Source: Rhodovulum strictum (lineage in GTDB: Bacteria; Pseudomonadota; Alphaproteobacteria; Rhodobacterales; Rhodobacteraceae). Taken from it: a stretch of 64,000 bases of DNA. The DNA lies in contig NZ_WJPO01000016.1 of assembly GCF_009649175.1 (NCBI RefSeq), positions 22,322-86,321 of the forward strand. The letters are read 5' to 3'. Shown here one piece after another: positions 26,982-37,224 of this stretch (positions are counted from its first letter, which is position 1; every line of letters starts with the position of its first letter). The notes under the pieces were generated by a model. It worked only from the letters and a program-made list of their open reading frames with translations, had not been told where the DNA came from and made no database searches. Made by a program: the position numbers and the translations under genes.

Positions 26982-28337
26982 ATGAGCACCGAATCGCAAC
27001 TCACGCGTCTCGGTCTATTCGATGCAAAAGTGCCCCGCTACACCAGTTACCCGACTGCGCCGCACTTCAACGCCTCGGTAGACGACGGAGACTTCGCCGG
27101 CTGGATCGACCAGATCGAACCCGGTTCGCAGATTTCCCTTTATATCCACGTGCCGTTCTGCCGTCGGCTGTGCTGGTTCTGCGCCTGCCGCACCCAGGGC
27201 ACGCGGTCCGACTCGCCGGTGCGCGCCTATCTCGAGACCCTCAAGGAAGAGGTCGCGATGCTGGGCCGGCGCCTGCCTGCGGGTGTGTCGCTGTCGCGGC
27301 TGCACTGGGGCGGGGGGACGCCGACGCTGTTGTCGGCGGACATGATGAAAGAGTTGACCGAGGTCATCTTCAAGGCCGCCCCGATGCACGAGACGGGCGA
27401 GTTCTCGGTCGAGATCGACCCCAACGAGATCGACGCCGCGCGGCTTGACGTGCTGGCCGCGGCCGGGATGAACCGCGCCTCGATCGGGATTCAGGATTTC
27501 GACCCGCAGATCCAGTCGGTCATCGGCCGCATCCAGAGCTATGACGTGACCCGCGACGCGGTGGACATGATCCGCGCCCGCGGCATCCCCAGCCTGAACG
27601 CCGACATCCTGTATGGCCTGCCGCACCAGTCGAACGAGCGGATCGCCGAATCGGTGCAGAAGCTGATGTCGCTCTCGCCCGACCGGGTGGCGCTTTACGG
27701 CTATGCCCATGTACCGTGGATGGCGCGGCGCCAGTCGATGATCCCGGCCGAGGCGCTGCCCACCCCCGAGGCGCGGCTGAAGCTTTACGAGACCGCGAAG
27801 GAACTGTTCCTGTGGGACGGCTATCGCGAGATCGGCATCGACCACTTCTCGCGGCCCGAGGACGGGCTGGCCCGCGCGCTGGATGCCGGGCGGCTGCGGC
27901 GCAACTTCCAGGGCTATACCGACGACACCGCACCCGCGCTCATCGGGCTGGGGGCGTCCTCGATCTCGAAATTCCCGCAGGGCTTCGCGCAGAACCTGTC
28001 CGGCACGTCGGACTATACCGCGCGCATCCGCGACGGGCGCTTTGCCACCGGCCGCGGCCATGTCTTCACCCCCGAAGACAACATGCGCTCGCGCATGATC
28101 GAGCAGTTGATGTGCGAGTTCCGCATCTCGACCGCCGAGATTACCGGAACCTTCGGCATCTCGAAATCGGAACTGAACCGCATGTTCGCCGAAGTGGTCG
28201 ACCAGTTCGCGGGTTTTGTGGACCTGACCAATGACGGGCTGGTGATCCCCGAACATGGCAAGCCGCTGACCCGGATGATCGCCCGCGCCTTCGACGCCTA
28301 CGACCTGTCCAAGGCCGGTCACAGCTCGGCGATCTGA
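26982..28337 (+). CDS. hemN: Oxygen-independent coproporphyrinogen III oxidase HemN
   Basis: A radical-SAM enzyme that converts coproporphyrinogen III to protoporphyrinogen IX without O2, supplying heme under low oxygen. 451 residues. The cluster motif C60-x3-C64-x2-C67 (PFCRRLCWFCAC) follows a KVPRYTSYPTAPHF N-terminus characteristic of true HemN. The SAM-binding GGGTPT and the HemN C-terminal domain are present. The ATG at 26982 matches known N-termini but has no ribosome binding site; a TTG at 26958 has a good AAGGAG site, but that site abuts the FNR box. A leaderless mRNA from the ATG is my preferred reading. Confidence 0.94.
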   Translation: MSTESQLTRLGLFDAKVPRYTSYPTAPHFNASVDDGDFAGWIDQIEPGSQISLYIHVPFCRRLCWFCACRTQGTRSDSPVRAYLETLKEEVAMLGRRLPAGVSLSRLHWGGGTPTLLSADMMKELTEVIFKAAPMHETGEFSVEIDPNEIDAARLDVLAAAGMNRASIGIQDFDPQIQSVIGRIQSYDVTRDAVDMIRARGIPSLNADILYGLPHQSNERIAESVQKLMSLSPDRVALYGYAHVPWMARRQSMIPAEALPTPEARLKLYETAKELFLWDGYREIGIDHFSRPEDGLARALDAGRLRRNFQGYTDDTAPALIGLGASSISKFPQGFAQNLSGTSDYTARIRDGRFATGRGHVFTPEDNMRSRMIEQLMCEFRISTAEITGTFGISKSELNRMFAEVVDQFAGFVDLTNDGLVIPEHGKPLTRMIARAFDAYDLSKAGHSSAI

Positions 28338-28399
28338 GACATACGGCCGGGCCGCCTTGTGTGGCCCGGACCGCCCGCGGGGCAATTTCGCCCCGTGAA

Positions 28400-28437
28400 A
28401 CGCCCGCAGCAGCCCCCCCGCCGCGGGCGTTGTTTTT
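28400..28437 (+). terminator. Rho-independent terminator of hemN
   Basis: ACGCCCGC/GCGGGCGT, an 8-bp stem (28400-28407 and 28423-28430), is followed by TGTTTTT. It lies 63 bases after the hemN stop; on the opposite strand a short TTTC follows the stem, so it may also end the convergent yej transcript. Confidence 0.8.
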
Positions 28438-28444
28438 GCGCGGT

Positions 28445-30049
28445 CTACTGGGCAGCGGCCACCGGCGCGCCAAAGGCCGCCTGCATCAGCGTGCGGGTAT
28501 AGTCGCTTTGCGGTGCCTCGAAGATCGCGCGCGCCTCTCCGGCCTCGACGATATCGCCCTGGCGCATCACGATGACCTTGTGGCTGAGCGCGCGCACCAC
28601 CCGCAGATCGTGGCTGATGAACAGATAGGCCAGATCGTTGCGCCGTTGCAGTTCGCGCAGCAGATCCACGATCTGCACCTGAACCGTCATGTCCAGCGCC
28701 GAGGTCGGCTCGTCCAGCACCAGAAGACGCGGCCGCAGGATCATGGCCCGCGCGATCGCGATGCGCTGGCGCTGGCCGCCGGAAAACTCGTGCGGGTAGC
28801 GGTGCATCATCGCGGGGTCGAGCCCCACTTCGGTCAGGATCTGCGCCACCTCATCGCGGGGGGACCGGCCCGAGCGGGCGCCATGCACGCCCAACCCCTC
28901 GGCCACGATCTGTTCGACCGTCATGCGCGGGCTGAGGCTGCCGTAAGGATCCTGGAACACGATCTGCATGTCGCGGCGAAGGGGGCGCATCTGGCGCGAT
29001 TTCAGCCCGTCGATGCCGCGGCCCTGAAAGACGATCCGCCCCTCGGACGAGATCAGCCGCATGATCGCCAGTGCAAGCGTCGTCTTGCCCGAACCGGATT
29101 CGCCCACGATGCCCAGCGTCTCGCCCGCCCGCACGGCAATATCGGCCGCGTTCACCGCCTTGATATGGCCCACGGTGCGCCGCATGAACCCGCGCTGGAT
29201 CGGGAACCAGACCTTCAGCGCCTCGGTGCGCACGATTTCGGCCGCGCCGGGCTTGACCGGATCGGGGCCGCCCACCGCCTCGGCGGCCAGAAGCTTGCGG
29301 GTATAGGGGTGCTGCGGCGCGCGGAATATGTCCTCGGTCCGGCCGCTCTCGACGATCTCGCCATCCTTCATCACGCAGACCCGGTCGGCGATGCGGCGCA
29401 CCACGCCCAGATCATGGGTAATGAACAAAAGGCTCAGCCCCTCGGCCCGTTTCAGATCGGCCAGCAGGTCGAGGATCTGCGCCTCGATGGTCACATCGAG
29501 CGCGGTGGTCGGCTCGTCCGCGATCAGCAGTTCCGGGCCGTTGGCCAGCGCCATGGCGATCATCACCCGCTGGCGCTGCCCGCCCGAAAGCTGGTGCGGA
29601 TAATCCTTGAGCCGGGTTTCGGGATCGCGGATGCCGACCTTGTGCAACAGTTCCAGCACCCGGGCACGCGCAGGCGCCCCGGTCAGGCCCTGATGCAGCG
29701 CAAGGCTTTCGGTCAGCTGCTTTTCCAGCGTGTGCAACGGGTTGAGCGAGGTCATCGGCTCCTGGAAGATGAAGCTGATATCGTTGCCCCGCACCGCGCG
29801 CAGCCGCGCCTCGGACGCGCCGATCATCTCGTCGTCGCCATAGCGCACCGATCCCGTGACCGTCGCGCTGCCGGGCAGAAGCGCCACGGTCGAGAGCGCC
29901 GTTACCGACTTGCCCGAACCGGATTCGCCCACGATGGCGACGGTCTCGCCGCGGCCCACCTCGAAGCTGACGCCGCGCACGGCGGCAATGTCGCGCCCGT
30001 CCTGCCGGAAACTGACCGACAGGTTATCGACCTTCAGGACCGCACTCAT
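28445..30049 (-). CDS. yejF: Peptide ABC transporter ATPase, duplicated (YejF-like)
   Basis: The fused dual ATPase of a YejABEF-type oligopeptide/microcin C importer, 534 residues. It has two ABC domains, each with Walker A (GESGSGKS and GESGSGKT), signature (LSGGQRQR and FSGGQRQR) and Walker B ([11 protein letters not shown] and [11 protein letters not shown]). The ATG at 30049 overlaps the yejE stop by 4 bases; longer in-frame sequence is shadow of yejE. It lies last in the operon. The exact cargo is unknown; Yej systems take up short peptides. Confidence 0.9.
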   Translation of the reverse strand: MSAVLKVDNLSVSFRQDGRDIAAVRGVSFEVGRGETVAIVGESGSGKSVTALSTVALLPGSATVTGSVRYGDDEMIGASEARLRAVRGNDISFIFQEPMTSLNPLHTLEKQLTESLALHQGLTGAPARARVLELLHKVGIRDPETRLKDYPHQLSGGQRQRVMIAMALANGPELLIADEPTTALDVTIEAQILDLLADLKRAEGLSLLFITHDLGVVRRIADRVCVMKDGEIVESGRTEDIFRAPQHPYTRKLLAAEAVGGPDPVKPGAAEIVRTEALKVWFPIQRGFMRRTVGHIKAVNAADIAVRAGETLGIVGESGSGKTTLALAIMRLISSEGRIVFQGRGIDGLKSRQMRPLRRDMQIVFQDPYGSLSPRMTVEQIVAEGLGVHGARSGRSPRDEVAQILTEVGLDPAMMHRYPHEFSGGQRQRIAIARAMILRPRLLVLDEPTSALDMTVQVQIVDLLRELQRRNDLAYLFISHDLRVVRALSHKVIVMRQGDIVEAGEARAIFEAPQSDYTRTLMQAAFGAPVAAAQ

Positions 30050-31155
30050 CGAAAGGTCTTTCTGGGGTCGAAGGCATCGCGCACGCCCTCGAAGATGAAC
30101 ACCAGCAGCGACAGCATGATCGCGAAGGTGAAGAACGCGGTAAAGCCCAGCCAGGGCGCCTGAAGGTTCTGTTTCGCCTGAAGCGTCAGTTCGCCGAGCG
30201 AGGGTGCCGAGGAGGGCAGCCCGAAGCCGAGGAAGTCGAGCGATGCCAGCGTGCCGATGGTCGCGGTAATCAGGAAGGGCAGAAGCGTCAGGGTCGCCAC
30301 CATGGCATTCGGCAGCATGTGGCGGAACATGATCGTGGCGTTCGACACGCCCAGCGCGCGGGCCGCGCGAACATATTCGAAATTGCGCGCCCGCAGGAAT
30401 TCCGCCCGCACCACGCCGACCAGCGCGGGCCAGCCGAACAGCGCGGTCAGGAAGACCAGCAGCCAGAAACTGCGCCCCAACACCGCGAACAGGATGATGA
30501 TGATGTAAAGCTGCGGCGTCGAGGTCCAGATCTCGATCACGCGCTGAAAGATCAGGTCGGTGATCCCGCCAAAGAACCCCTGCACCGCCCCCGCCACGAT
30601 CCCTATCACCGAGGCGATGGTGGTCACGATCAGCGTGAAGAAGATCGACAGCCGGAAGCCATAGATCACCCGCGCCACCACATCGCGCGCCGTGTCGTCG
30701 GTGCCAAGCCAGTGATCCGCGCTGGGCGGTGCCGGTGCGGTGCCCGAAATATCCGAAATCGTGTTGTAGCTGTAGGGGATCAGCGGCCAGAGGATGCGGC
30801 CCCGCTCGATCGCCTGCCCGTCGATGACGCCGGTCCTGGCCTGGTCGATCAGGTCCTCGGGCGCGTCCCAGCACGCCTCCATCCCGCCGGTCAGGATCAG
30901 GCATTGCACCTCGATGTCGCGATAGACGGCTTCGGTGCGCAGATCGCCGCCAAAGGCGGTTTCGGGGTAAAAGCGGTAGATCGGGAAGAAGTTTTCGCCC
31001 TGAAAGCGGACATAGATCGGCTTGTCGTTGGCGATCACCTCGGCGAACAGCGACAGCCCGAACAGGACGCCGAACAGGATCAGCGACCAATAGGCCCGGC
31101 GGTTGCGGGTGAAGTTCCGCCAGCGGCGCTGGTTCAGGGGGGAGTGCGTCAACAT
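30046..31155 (-). CDS. yejE: Peptide ABC transporter permease (YejE-like)
   Basis: Inner-membrane permease of the importer, 369 residues from the ATG at 31155. After the first helix (SLILFGVLFGLSLFAEVIA) comes the long extracytoplasmic insertion of the YejE group (about 45-150, KPIYVRFQGENFFPIYRFYP), then five helices. The permease EAA loop is around VRAARALGVSNATIMFRHMLPNA. Starts 1 base after the yejB stop and overlaps yejF by 4 bases. Confidence 0.9.
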   Translation of the reverse strand: MLTHSPLNQRRWRNFTRNRRAYWSLILFGVLFGLSLFAEVIANDKPIYVRFQGENFFPIYRFYPETAFGGDLRTEAVYRDIEVQCLILTGGMEACWDAPEDLIDQARTGVIDGQAIERGRILWPLIPYSYNTISDISGTAPAPPSADHWLGTDDTARDVVARVIYGFRLSIFFTLIVTTIASVIGIVAGAVQGFFGGITDLIFQRVIEIWTSTPQLYIIIILFAVLGRSFWLLVFLTALFGWPALVGVVRAEFLRARNFEYVRAARALGVSNATIMFRHMLPNAMVATLTLLPFLITATIGTLASLDFLGFGLPSSAPSLGELTLQAKQNLQAPWLGFTAFFTFAIMLSLLVFIFEGVRDAFDPRKTFR

Positions 31156-31156
31156 C

Positions 31157-32242
31157 TCAGGTCTCCCGGCTTTCGAAGTCGATCCGCGGATCGACCAGCA
31201 CATAGGTCAGGTCCGAGATCAGCCCCACCAGCAGCCCGATCAACCCGAAGACATAGAGCGTGGCGAAGATCACCGGATAATCGCGCGCCACCGCCGCCTC
31301 GAATCCCAGCCGCCCCAGACCGTCGAGCGAAAAGATCGTCTCGATGATGATCGAGGCGCCGAAGAAGACGCCGATGAACATGGCCGGGAAGCCCGCGATC
31401 ACGATCAGCATCGCGTTGCGGAAGACATGGCCGTAAAGGATGCGGGATTCTGCCAGCCCCTTGGCCTTGGCGGTGACGACATATTGCTTCCTGATCTCGT
31501 CGAGGAACGAGTTCTTGGTCAGCAGTGTCAGCGTGGCAAAGCTGGAAATCGTCGTGGCCAGAACCGGCAGGGTGATGTGCCAGAAATAGTCGCCGATCTT
31601 GCCCAGCAGGCTGAGCTCGTCGAAATTGTCCGAGGTCAGGCCCCTGAGCGGGAACCACTGGAAATACGACCCGCCCGCGAACAGCACCAGCAGGAGCACC
31701 GCGAACAGGAAGCCGGGGATCGCATAGCCCACGATGATCGCGCCGCTGGTCCAGGTGTCAAAGGGCGTGCCGTCCTTCACCGCCTTGCGGATGCCCAGCG
31801 GGATCGAGACCAGATAGGCGATCAGCGTGGACCACAGCCCCAGCGTGATCGAGACCGGCATCTTTTCCAGAACCAGATCGATCACCGCGACCGAGCGGAA
31901 ATAGCTCTGGCCGAAATCGAAGCGGATATAGTTCCACATCATCGTCAGGAACCGTTCCAGCGGCGGCTTGTCGAAGCCGAATTCGCGTTCCAGTTCCGCG
32001 ATGAATTCGGGCGGCAACCCGCGTGCGCCCACATAGCGGTCGTCGCCGAAACCCTGCGCCCGTTCGCCCACATCGCCCCCGCCCGCAATGCCCTGAAACA
32101 CATCGCCCTGCCCTTCCATCTGGGCGATGATCTGTTCGATCGGGCCGCCGGGCACGAACTGGGTCAGGGTGAAGTTGATGATCATTATGCCCAACAGCGT
32201 CGGGACGATCAGCAACAATCGCCGAAGGATATAGGCGCCCAT
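31157..32242 (-). CDS. yejB: Peptide ABC transporter permease (YejB-like)
   Basis: Second permease of the importer, 361 residues. The N-terminus [20 protein letters not shown] is typical of DppB/YejB proteins. A loop of about 60 residues after the first helix and the EAA motif region ([20 protein letters not shown]) are visible, with six helices in total. It follows yejA by 16 bases. Confidence 0.9.
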   Translation of the reverse strand: MGAYILRRLLLIVPTLLGIMIINFTLTQFVPGGPIEQIIAQMEGQGDVFQGIAGGGDVGERAQGFGDDRYVGARGLPPEFIAELEREFGFDKPPLERFLTMMWNYIRFDFGQSYFRSVAVIDLVLEKMPVSITLGLWSTLIAYLVSIPLGIRKAVKDGTPFDTWTSGAIIVGYAIPGFLFAVLLLVLFAGGSYFQWFPLRGLTSDNFDELSLLGKIGDYFWHITLPVLATTISSFATLTLLTKNSFLDEIRKQYVVTAKAKGLAESRILYGHVFRNAMLIVIAGFPAMFIGVFFGASIIIETIFSLDGLGRLGFEAAVARDYPVIFATLYVFGLIGLLVGLISDLTYVLVDPRIDFESRET

Positions 32243-32258
32243 GGGCTGCTCTGCCTCG

Positions 32259-34163
32259 TTATCTCAGCACACCGGCGGCACGCAGCGCCGCGGCCTTTTC
32301 GGCGTTATACCACCAGAAATCGAGATTGCCCAAGCTGTAGGGCGGCAGCGGGTCGGGATACTCGTACATGTCGTAATAGGCGACCGTGTGGGTGTCCTTG
32401 AACCATTGCGGCACCCAGAACCGTTCGGCGCGCAGCACCCGGTCAAGCGCCTTGACCGCGATCTCGACCTGGGCATCGTCCTGGGCGGCCAGCACATTCT
32501 CGATCAGCCGGTCCACGGCCGGACTTTTCAGCCCCATCTTGTTGAAGACCGAGGTATCAGCGGTTTCCGAGCCGAAATACTGAAGCAGGCCCGAGCCGGG
32601 GATGTAGTCCATCGGGAACTGCTCGGTCACAACGTCGAAATCGAAGCTGCGTTCGCGGTTGGTCGCCTGCGCATTGTCCACCCGCGTATGGACCGCATCC
32701 ACGCCCGCGCGGCGCAGGTTCTCGACAAATGGGTTGATGACCCGGTCGAAGGTCTGGCTGTCGTTCAGGAACTCGACCCGCAGGGTGCGCCCGTCCTTGC
32801 GGCGCAAACCGTCATTGCCGACCTCCCAGCCGGCCGCGTCCAGCAAGTCCGAAGCGCGGCGCAGGTTGCCCCGGTCAAGCTGGCGCGCGCCGGATGTGGC
32901 GGCCATGACCGCGGGTTCGGTCAGGATCGTCTCGGGCAGAAGCCCCTCGGCCACCAGCGGCTCCAGCAGCGCGCGTTCGGCGGCATCGGGCACGCCCTCG
33001 GCCGCCAGATGGCTGTTTTCCCAGAAGGAATTGACCCTCGCATAGAGCCCGTAGAACAGCGTTTCGTTTGACCATTCGAAGTTGAACATCAGCCCGATCG
33101 CCTCGCGCACGCGGGGGTCCTGGAATTGCGGGCGGCGCAGGTTGAAGATGAAGCTTTGCCCGGTTGCGATGGTGCCGTCGGGCAGTTCGGCCTTGATCAC
33201 GCCGCCATTGCGCACCGCCGGGAAATCGTAGCCGGTGGCCCAGATCTTGGACGATGCCTCGTTGCGGAAGGTGTAGCTGCCGCCCTTGAACCCTTCGAAG
33301 GCGGCGTTGTAATCGGCGTAGTATTCGATGCGGATGCGGTCGAAATTGCTCCGGCCGCGGTTGATCGGCAGATCGGCGCCCCAGTAATCGGGATTGCGCT
33401 GGTAGACGATGGTCTGGCCCACATCCATCCGGCCAAGGACGTAAGGCCCGGAGCCAAGCAGGGGTTCCAGGCTCGATTCCTCGAAATCGCGGTTGTTGGC
33501 GATGTAATGCGCCTTGGAAAAGACCGGCAGCCCGCCCACCAGTTGCGGCAGATCGCGGGTGGGCACGCCCTGGGCAAAGGTGAACTTGACCCGGCCATCC
33601 TCCAGCATCTCGGCGCGCTCTACCTGGCGGGAAAGCTGGACGCGGAAGCTGGGCAGGCCCTTGTCGCGGAAAAGCTCGAAGGAATGGACGACATCCTCGG
33701 CCGTGACCGGCGAGCCATCGGAAAACCGCGCCTCGGGGCGCAGGGCAAAGATCGCCCAGGAGCGATCCTCGGGATATTCGATGGTTTCGGCCAACAGGCC
33801 ATAGACCGTGCCGATCTCGTCGGCGGTGCCGGTCATCAGCGATTCGAAGAACACGCTCGACAGGCCGCCCGACCGGCCCTTGGTCGTGTAGGGATGCATC
33901 GAGTCGAACGAGCCGAAGGCCCAGACCGAGATCTCGCCGCCCTTGGGCGCGTCGGGGTTGACGTAGTCGAGATGCGGGAAATCGGCGGGGTATTTCGGTT
34001 CGCCGAAGGTCGAGATGGCATGCGCCACGATCACCTTCTGCTCGGCCAGCGCCTGCTGCGCCGCAAGCGCCAGCATCAGCGCAAGCCCCCAGGCGGTCAG
34101 CCAGAGCCGAAGCGGAACCGCGCGGGCAAGGGCCCTGGCACGGGCGGGGCGGGGCGTGGGCAT
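32259..34163 (-). CDS. yejA: Extracellular peptide-binding protein (YejA-like, SBP family 5)
   Basis: The periplasmic receptor of the importer, 634 residues. A signal peptide with arginine-rich start, hydrophobic core ([18 protein letters not shown]) and cleavage near ALA-EQ. The mature part opens with the family sequence [29 protein letters not shown] and continues with the family 5 fold ([17 protein letters not shown], ending in [17 protein letters not shown]). A GGAGGAG site lies 8 bases before the ATG. First gene of the yejABEF-like operon. Confidence 0.9.
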   Translation of the reverse strand: MPTPRPARARALARAVPLRLWLTAWGLALMLALAAQQALAEQKVIVAHAISTFGEPKYPADFPHLDYVNPDAPKGGEISVWAFGSFDSMHPYTTKGRSGGLSSVFFESLMTGTADEIGTVYGLLAETIEYPEDRSWAIFALRPEARFSDGSPVTAEDVVHSFELFRDKGLPSFRVQLSRQVERAEMLEDGRVKFTFAQGVPTRDLPQLVGGLPVFSKAHYIANNRDFEESSLEPLLGSGPYVLGRMDVGQTIVYQRNPDYWGADLPINRGRSNFDRIRIEYYADYNAAFEGFKGGSYTFRNEASSKIWATGYDFPAVRNGGVIKAELPDGTIATGQSFIFNLRRPQFQDPRVREAIGLMFNFEWSNETLFYGLYARVNSFWENSHLAAEGVPDAAERALLEPLVAEGLLPETILTEPAVMAATSGARQLDRGNLRRASDLLDAAGWEVGNDGLRRKDGRTLRVEFLNDSQTFDRVINPFVENLRRAGVDAVHTRVDNAQATNRERSFDFDVVTEQFPMDYIPGSGLLQYFGSETADTSVFNKMGLKSPAVDRLIENVLAAQDDAQVEIAVKALDRVLRAERFWVPQWFKDTHTVAYYDMYEYPDPLPPYSLGNLDFWWYNAEKAAALRAAGVLR

Positions 34164-34289
34164 CGGCGAACTCCTCCTCGGTGGTCCCCTCGTGTTGCAG
34201 ACACGAGTTAGGGCGCGCGTCGTGCAAGGCTAAGGGTCGGCTTGCCGGCTGTTCAAGTTGAGATTGCGTGATGGGGGCGCGAACCGGGC

Positions 34290-34889
34290 TCAGAACCCCT
34301 TGCGCGCCTTCAATGCGGCGCTGATCGTGCCGTCATCCAGATAATCAAGCTCGCCCCCGATCGGCACGCCCTGCGCGAGCGAGGTAATGGCAACCCCCGT
34401 CCCGGTCAGTTCCTCGGCGATGTAGTGGGCGGTGGTCTGGCCATCGACCGTGGCGTTCAGGGCAAGGATCACCTCGGAAATCCCCTCGTCCCGCACCCGG
34501 GCCACCAGTTCGGGAATGCGCAGATCGGCGGGGCCGACCGCATCCAGCGCCGAAAGCGTGCCGCCAAGAACGTGGTAACGCCCGCGGAACGCGCCGCCCC
34601 GTTCCATCGCCCAGAGATCCGCCACATCCTCGACCACGCAGATCTCGCCATTGGCGCGTCGCGGGTCGGTGCAGATCTCGCACAGATCGCCGGTGGTGAC
34701 ATTGCCGCAGCGCGGACATTCGCGCACCGTCTCGGCCAGGCGGCGCAGCGCCTCGGCCAGCGGCGCCAGCAGCACCGCGCGCTTGCGGATCAGATGCAGC
34801 ACGGCACGCCGGGCCGACCGGGGGCCAAGCCCCGGCAGCCGTGCCATCATCTCGATCAGTGTCTCGATCTCGCGCGGCCGCTCGCCCAT
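34290..34889 (-). CDS. recR: Recombination protein RecR
   Basis: RecR works with RecO/RecF to load RecA at gaps. 199 residues: helix-hairpin-helix ([13 protein letters not shown]), C4 zinc finger ([16 protein letters not shown], residues about 58-73), a Toprim domain ([14 protein letters not shown]) and the C-terminal Walker-like [16 protein letters not shown]. Part of the conserved dnaX-ybaB-recR operon, 3 bases after ybaB. Confidence 0.96.
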   Translation of the reverse strand: MGERPREIETLIEMMARLPGLGPRSARRAVLHLIRKRAVLLAPLAEALRRLAETVRECPRCGNVTTGDLCEICTDPRRANGEICVVEDVADLWAMERGGAFRGRYHVLGGTLSALDAVGPADLRIPELVARVRDEGISEVILALNATVDGQTTAHYIAEELTGTGVAITSLAQGVPIGGELDYLDDGTISAALKARKGF

Positions 34890-34892
34890 GGA

Positions 34893-35237
34893 TCAGATCG
34901 GCAGGCCCATCCCCGCGGGCAGGCCCAGTTCCTCGGAGAGCTTGCGGGTTTCTTCCTGGGTCTTCGCCGTCGCCTTTTCCTGAGCGTCCTTGATCGCGGC
35001 AAGGATCAGGTCTTCGACCACTTCCTTTTCCTCGGCATTGAAGATCGAGGGGTCGATCTCCAGCGCGGTCAGCGTACCCTTGGCGGTCGCGGTGGCCTTG
35101 ACCAGCCCCGCACCGCTTTCGCCCACCACCATGGTCGTGGACAGCGTTTCCTGAAGTGCCACCATCTTGGTCTGCATTTCCTGCGCGGCCTTCATCATCT
35201 TGGCCATATCGCCAAGACCGCCCAATCCTTTCAGCAT
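34893..35237 (-). CDS. ybaB: Nucleoid-associated protein YbaB/EbfC
   Basis: A small dimeric DNA-binding protein, 114 residues from the ATG at 35237 (AAGGAG 8 bases upstream; longer frame rejected). N-terminal LGDMAKMMKAAQEMQTKM is the usual Met/Lys-rich helix. Lies 16 bases after dnaX and 3 bases before recR, the standard order. Confidence 0.94.
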   Translation of the reverse strand: MLKGLGGLGDMAKMMKAAQEMQTKMVALQETLSTTMVVGESGAGLVKATATAKGTLTALEIDPSIFNAEEKEVVEDLILAAIKDAQEKATAKTQEETRKLSEELGLPAGMGLPI

Positions 35238-35253
35238 CGCGTGTCTCCTTTGC

Positions 35254-36999
35254 TCAGTCGTCCTCGAAGGGATCCCATTCGTCCTCGACCTCGGGCAGCG
35301 CCTCGAGCGCGGCATCCGGAACCGGGGCTTCGGGGGGTCTTATGTCGATGATCTCGGCCTCTGGGAAGACGGCAAAAACGGCCTGCACCAGAGGATGTTC
35401 GCGCGCGGCCGCGGTCAGCCGGTCCTCTTCGGCCGCACGGGTCTCGGCGATGGTCGGCGCCCCGCCCGAGGCCACGACCGAGACACCCCAGCGCGCCCCG
35501 GTCAGCACCTGCAAGCGCTGGCCAAGCCGCGCGGCCAGATCGCGCGGCGCGTCGGCGGTCGGTTCGAACTCGATCCGGCCGGGGGCATAGCTGACAAGGC
35601 GCAGATGGCTTTCCACCTCGACCAGCAGCTTGACGTCGCGGCTGGCGCGGATCAGCTCGACCACCTGCGCAAAGGCGCCATAGGCGGCCAGCGTCGGTTC
35701 GGGCGCATGGGCCAGCGCCGTGACCGCGCCGCCGCCGCCGGGTGCCGGACGTGGCATGGCGACCGCCTGCGCGCGTGCGCCCGGCCCCGGCCCGCCGGGC
35801 ATGGGTCCACCCGTGGGCGCGGGCCCCGTGGGCGGCGTCTCGCGCAACTGGCGGACCAGATCCTCGGGCGTGGGCAGGGTCGAGACATGGGTCAGCCGGA
35901 TCACCGCCATCTCGGCCGCCATCATCGCATTGGGCGCCTGCGCGACCTCCTCGAGCGCCTTGAGCAGCATCTGCCACATGCGCGCCAGCACCCGCATCGC
36001 CAGCCGCTCGGCCATGGCGCTGCCGCGGGCACGCTCGTCGGGGCCCACGGTGGGATCGTCGGCGCCTTCGGGGGTGATCTTGATGACGCTCAGCCAATGC
36101 GTGATCTCGGCCAGATCGCGCAGAACCGCCATCGGATCGGCCCCGTCGGCATATTGCGCCGACAACTCGCCCAGCGCGCCCGCCGCGTCGCCCGACACGA
36201 TCAGATCGAACAGGTCCAGCACCCGGCCGCGATCGGCCAGCCCCAGCATGGCGCGCACCTGATCGGCACCGGTTTCACCCGCGCCATGCGAAATCGCCTG
36301 ATCCAGAAGGCTCATCGCATCGCGCACCGACCCTTCGGCGGCCCGGGTGATCAGGCCCAGCGCCTCGGCGCTGATCTGCGCGCCTTCCAGTTCCGCGATG
36401 CGGCGCAGATGGGCGATCATCACCTCGGGTTCGATCCGGCGCAGGTCGAAGCGCTGGCAGCGGCTCAGCACCGTGACAGGCACCTTGCGGATCTCGGTGG
36501 TGGCAAAGATGAACTTCACATGGGCGGGGGGTTCCTCCAGCGTCTTCAGCAACGCGTTGAACGCGTTGTTGGACAGCATGTGAACCTCGTCGATGATATA
36601 GATCTTGTAGCGCGCCGAGGCCGCGCGATAGGCCACGCTGTCGATGATCTCGCGGATGTCGCCCACCCCGGTCCGGCTGGCGGCGTCCATCTCCATCACG
36701 TCGACATGGCGCCCCTCGGCGATGGAAACGCAATGCTCGCAGACGCCGCAAGGGTCGGTCGTGGGCCCGCCCTGCCCGTCAGCGCCGATGCAGTTCATCC
36801 CCTTGGCGATGATCCGCGCGGTGGTGGTCTTGCCGGTGCCGCGGATGCCGGTCATCACGAATGCCTGCGCGATCCGGTCGGCGGCAAAGGCGTTCCGGAG
36901 CGTGCGCACCATCGCGTCCTGCCCGATCAGGTCGGCAAAGGTCTGCGGGCGATACTTGCGAGCGAGCACCTGATAGGCGGTGCCTGGGGTCTCGGCCAT
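35254..36999 (-). CDS. dnaX: DNA polymerase III subunits gamma/tau
   Basis: The clamp-loader ATPase of the replisome, 581 residues from the ATG at 36999 (GAGGACC upstream). Walker A GIRGTGKTTT, a zinc site (PCGVCEHC), DEVHMLS Walker B region, the LEEPPAHVKFIFATTE block and the sensor SRCQRFDLRR are all present. The Pro/Gly-rich stretch near residue 400 separates the gamma part from a short tau-specific C-terminal domain ending in an acidic tail (EVEDEWDPFEDD). Confidence 0.96.
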   Translation of the reverse strand: MAETPGTAYQVLARKYRPQTFADLIGQDAMVRTLRNAFAADRIAQAFVMTGIRGTGKTTTARIIAKGMNCIGADGQGGPTTDPCGVCEHCVSIAEGRHVDVMEMDAASRTGVGDIREIIDSVAYRAASARYKIYIIDEVHMLSNNAFNALLKTLEEPPAHVKFIFATTEIRKVPVTVLSRCQRFDLRRIEPEVMIAHLRRIAELEGAQISAEALGLITRAAEGSVRDAMSLLDQAISHGAGETGADQVRAMLGLADRGRVLDLFDLIVSGDAAGALGELSAQYADGADPMAVLRDLAEITHWLSVIKITPEGADDPTVGPDERARGSAMAERLAMRVLARMWQMLLKALEEVAQAPNAMMAAEMAVIRLTHVSTLPTPEDLVRQLRETPPTGPAPTGGPMPGGPGPGARAQAVAMPRPAPGGGGAVTALAHAPEPTLAAYGAFAQVVELIRASRDVKLLVEVESHLRLVSYAPGRIEFEPTADAPRDLAARLGQRLQVLTGARWGVSVVASGGAPTIAETRAAEEDRLTAAAREHPLVQAVFAVFPEAEIIDIRPPEAPVPDAALEALPEVEDEWDPFEDD

Positions 37000-37028
37000 G
37001 GGTCCTCGTGGAATCGCGGGTGCATGCA

Positions 37029-37057
37029 AGCCTAGGGGCTGCATCCTGCGGCGTCCA
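37029..37057 (-). promoter_or_regulatory. Predicted promoter of dnaX
   Basis: On the minus strand TGGACG (37057-37052) and TAGGCT (37034-37029) are 17 bases apart, a fair -35/-10 pair. The start would be near 37022, 23 bases before the dnaX ATG. It lies directly after the end of the SRP RNA, so dnaX can be read independently of the RNA. Confidence 0.5.
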
Positions 37058-37075
37058 GCGCATCGGGGGAAGGGT

Positions 37076-37169
37076 GAGAGGCTGGACAGCGACCCGAACG
37101 GGGCTCGTTACGGCTGCTTCCTTCCGGACCTGACCGGGTTGGCGAGGCGCTCGCCCGCGCCAACCTCTC
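37076..37169 (-). ncRNA. ffs: Signal recognition particle 4.5S RNA
   Basis: The RNA of the bacterial SRP, bound by Ffh for membrane targeting of nascent proteins. On the minus strand the universally conserved domain IV stretch GGTCAGGTCCGGAAGGAAGC is intact (about 37112-37134). Outer helix: GAGAGGTTGG at the 5' end (37169-37160) pairs with CCAGCCTCTC at the 3' end (37085-37076) with one G-U. Length about 94 nt, as expected. It lies upstream of dnaX, the usual place in Rhodobacteraceae. Ends are good to a few bases. Confidence 0.93.
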
Positions 37170-37176
37170 GCGTCGT

Positions 37177-37205
37177 TACATAGGCGTCACGCGACGGATT
37201 CGCAA
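37177..37205 (-). promoter_or_regulatory. Promoter of the SRP RNA
   Basis: On the minus strand TTGCGA (37205-37200) and TATGTA (37182-37177) are exactly 17 bases apart. A start 7 bases on would be at 37170, within a base of the 5' end predicted from pairing of the RNA. The agreement of two independent lines makes this one of the best promoter calls in the window. Confidence 0.7.
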
Positions 37206-37224
37206 GGCTGACCCGTCCGACGCC

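Noticed and set aside
28361..30163. Open frame of 600 codons on the plus strand
   Set aside because: Antisense of the dual ABC ATPase gene, with no recognisable motif.
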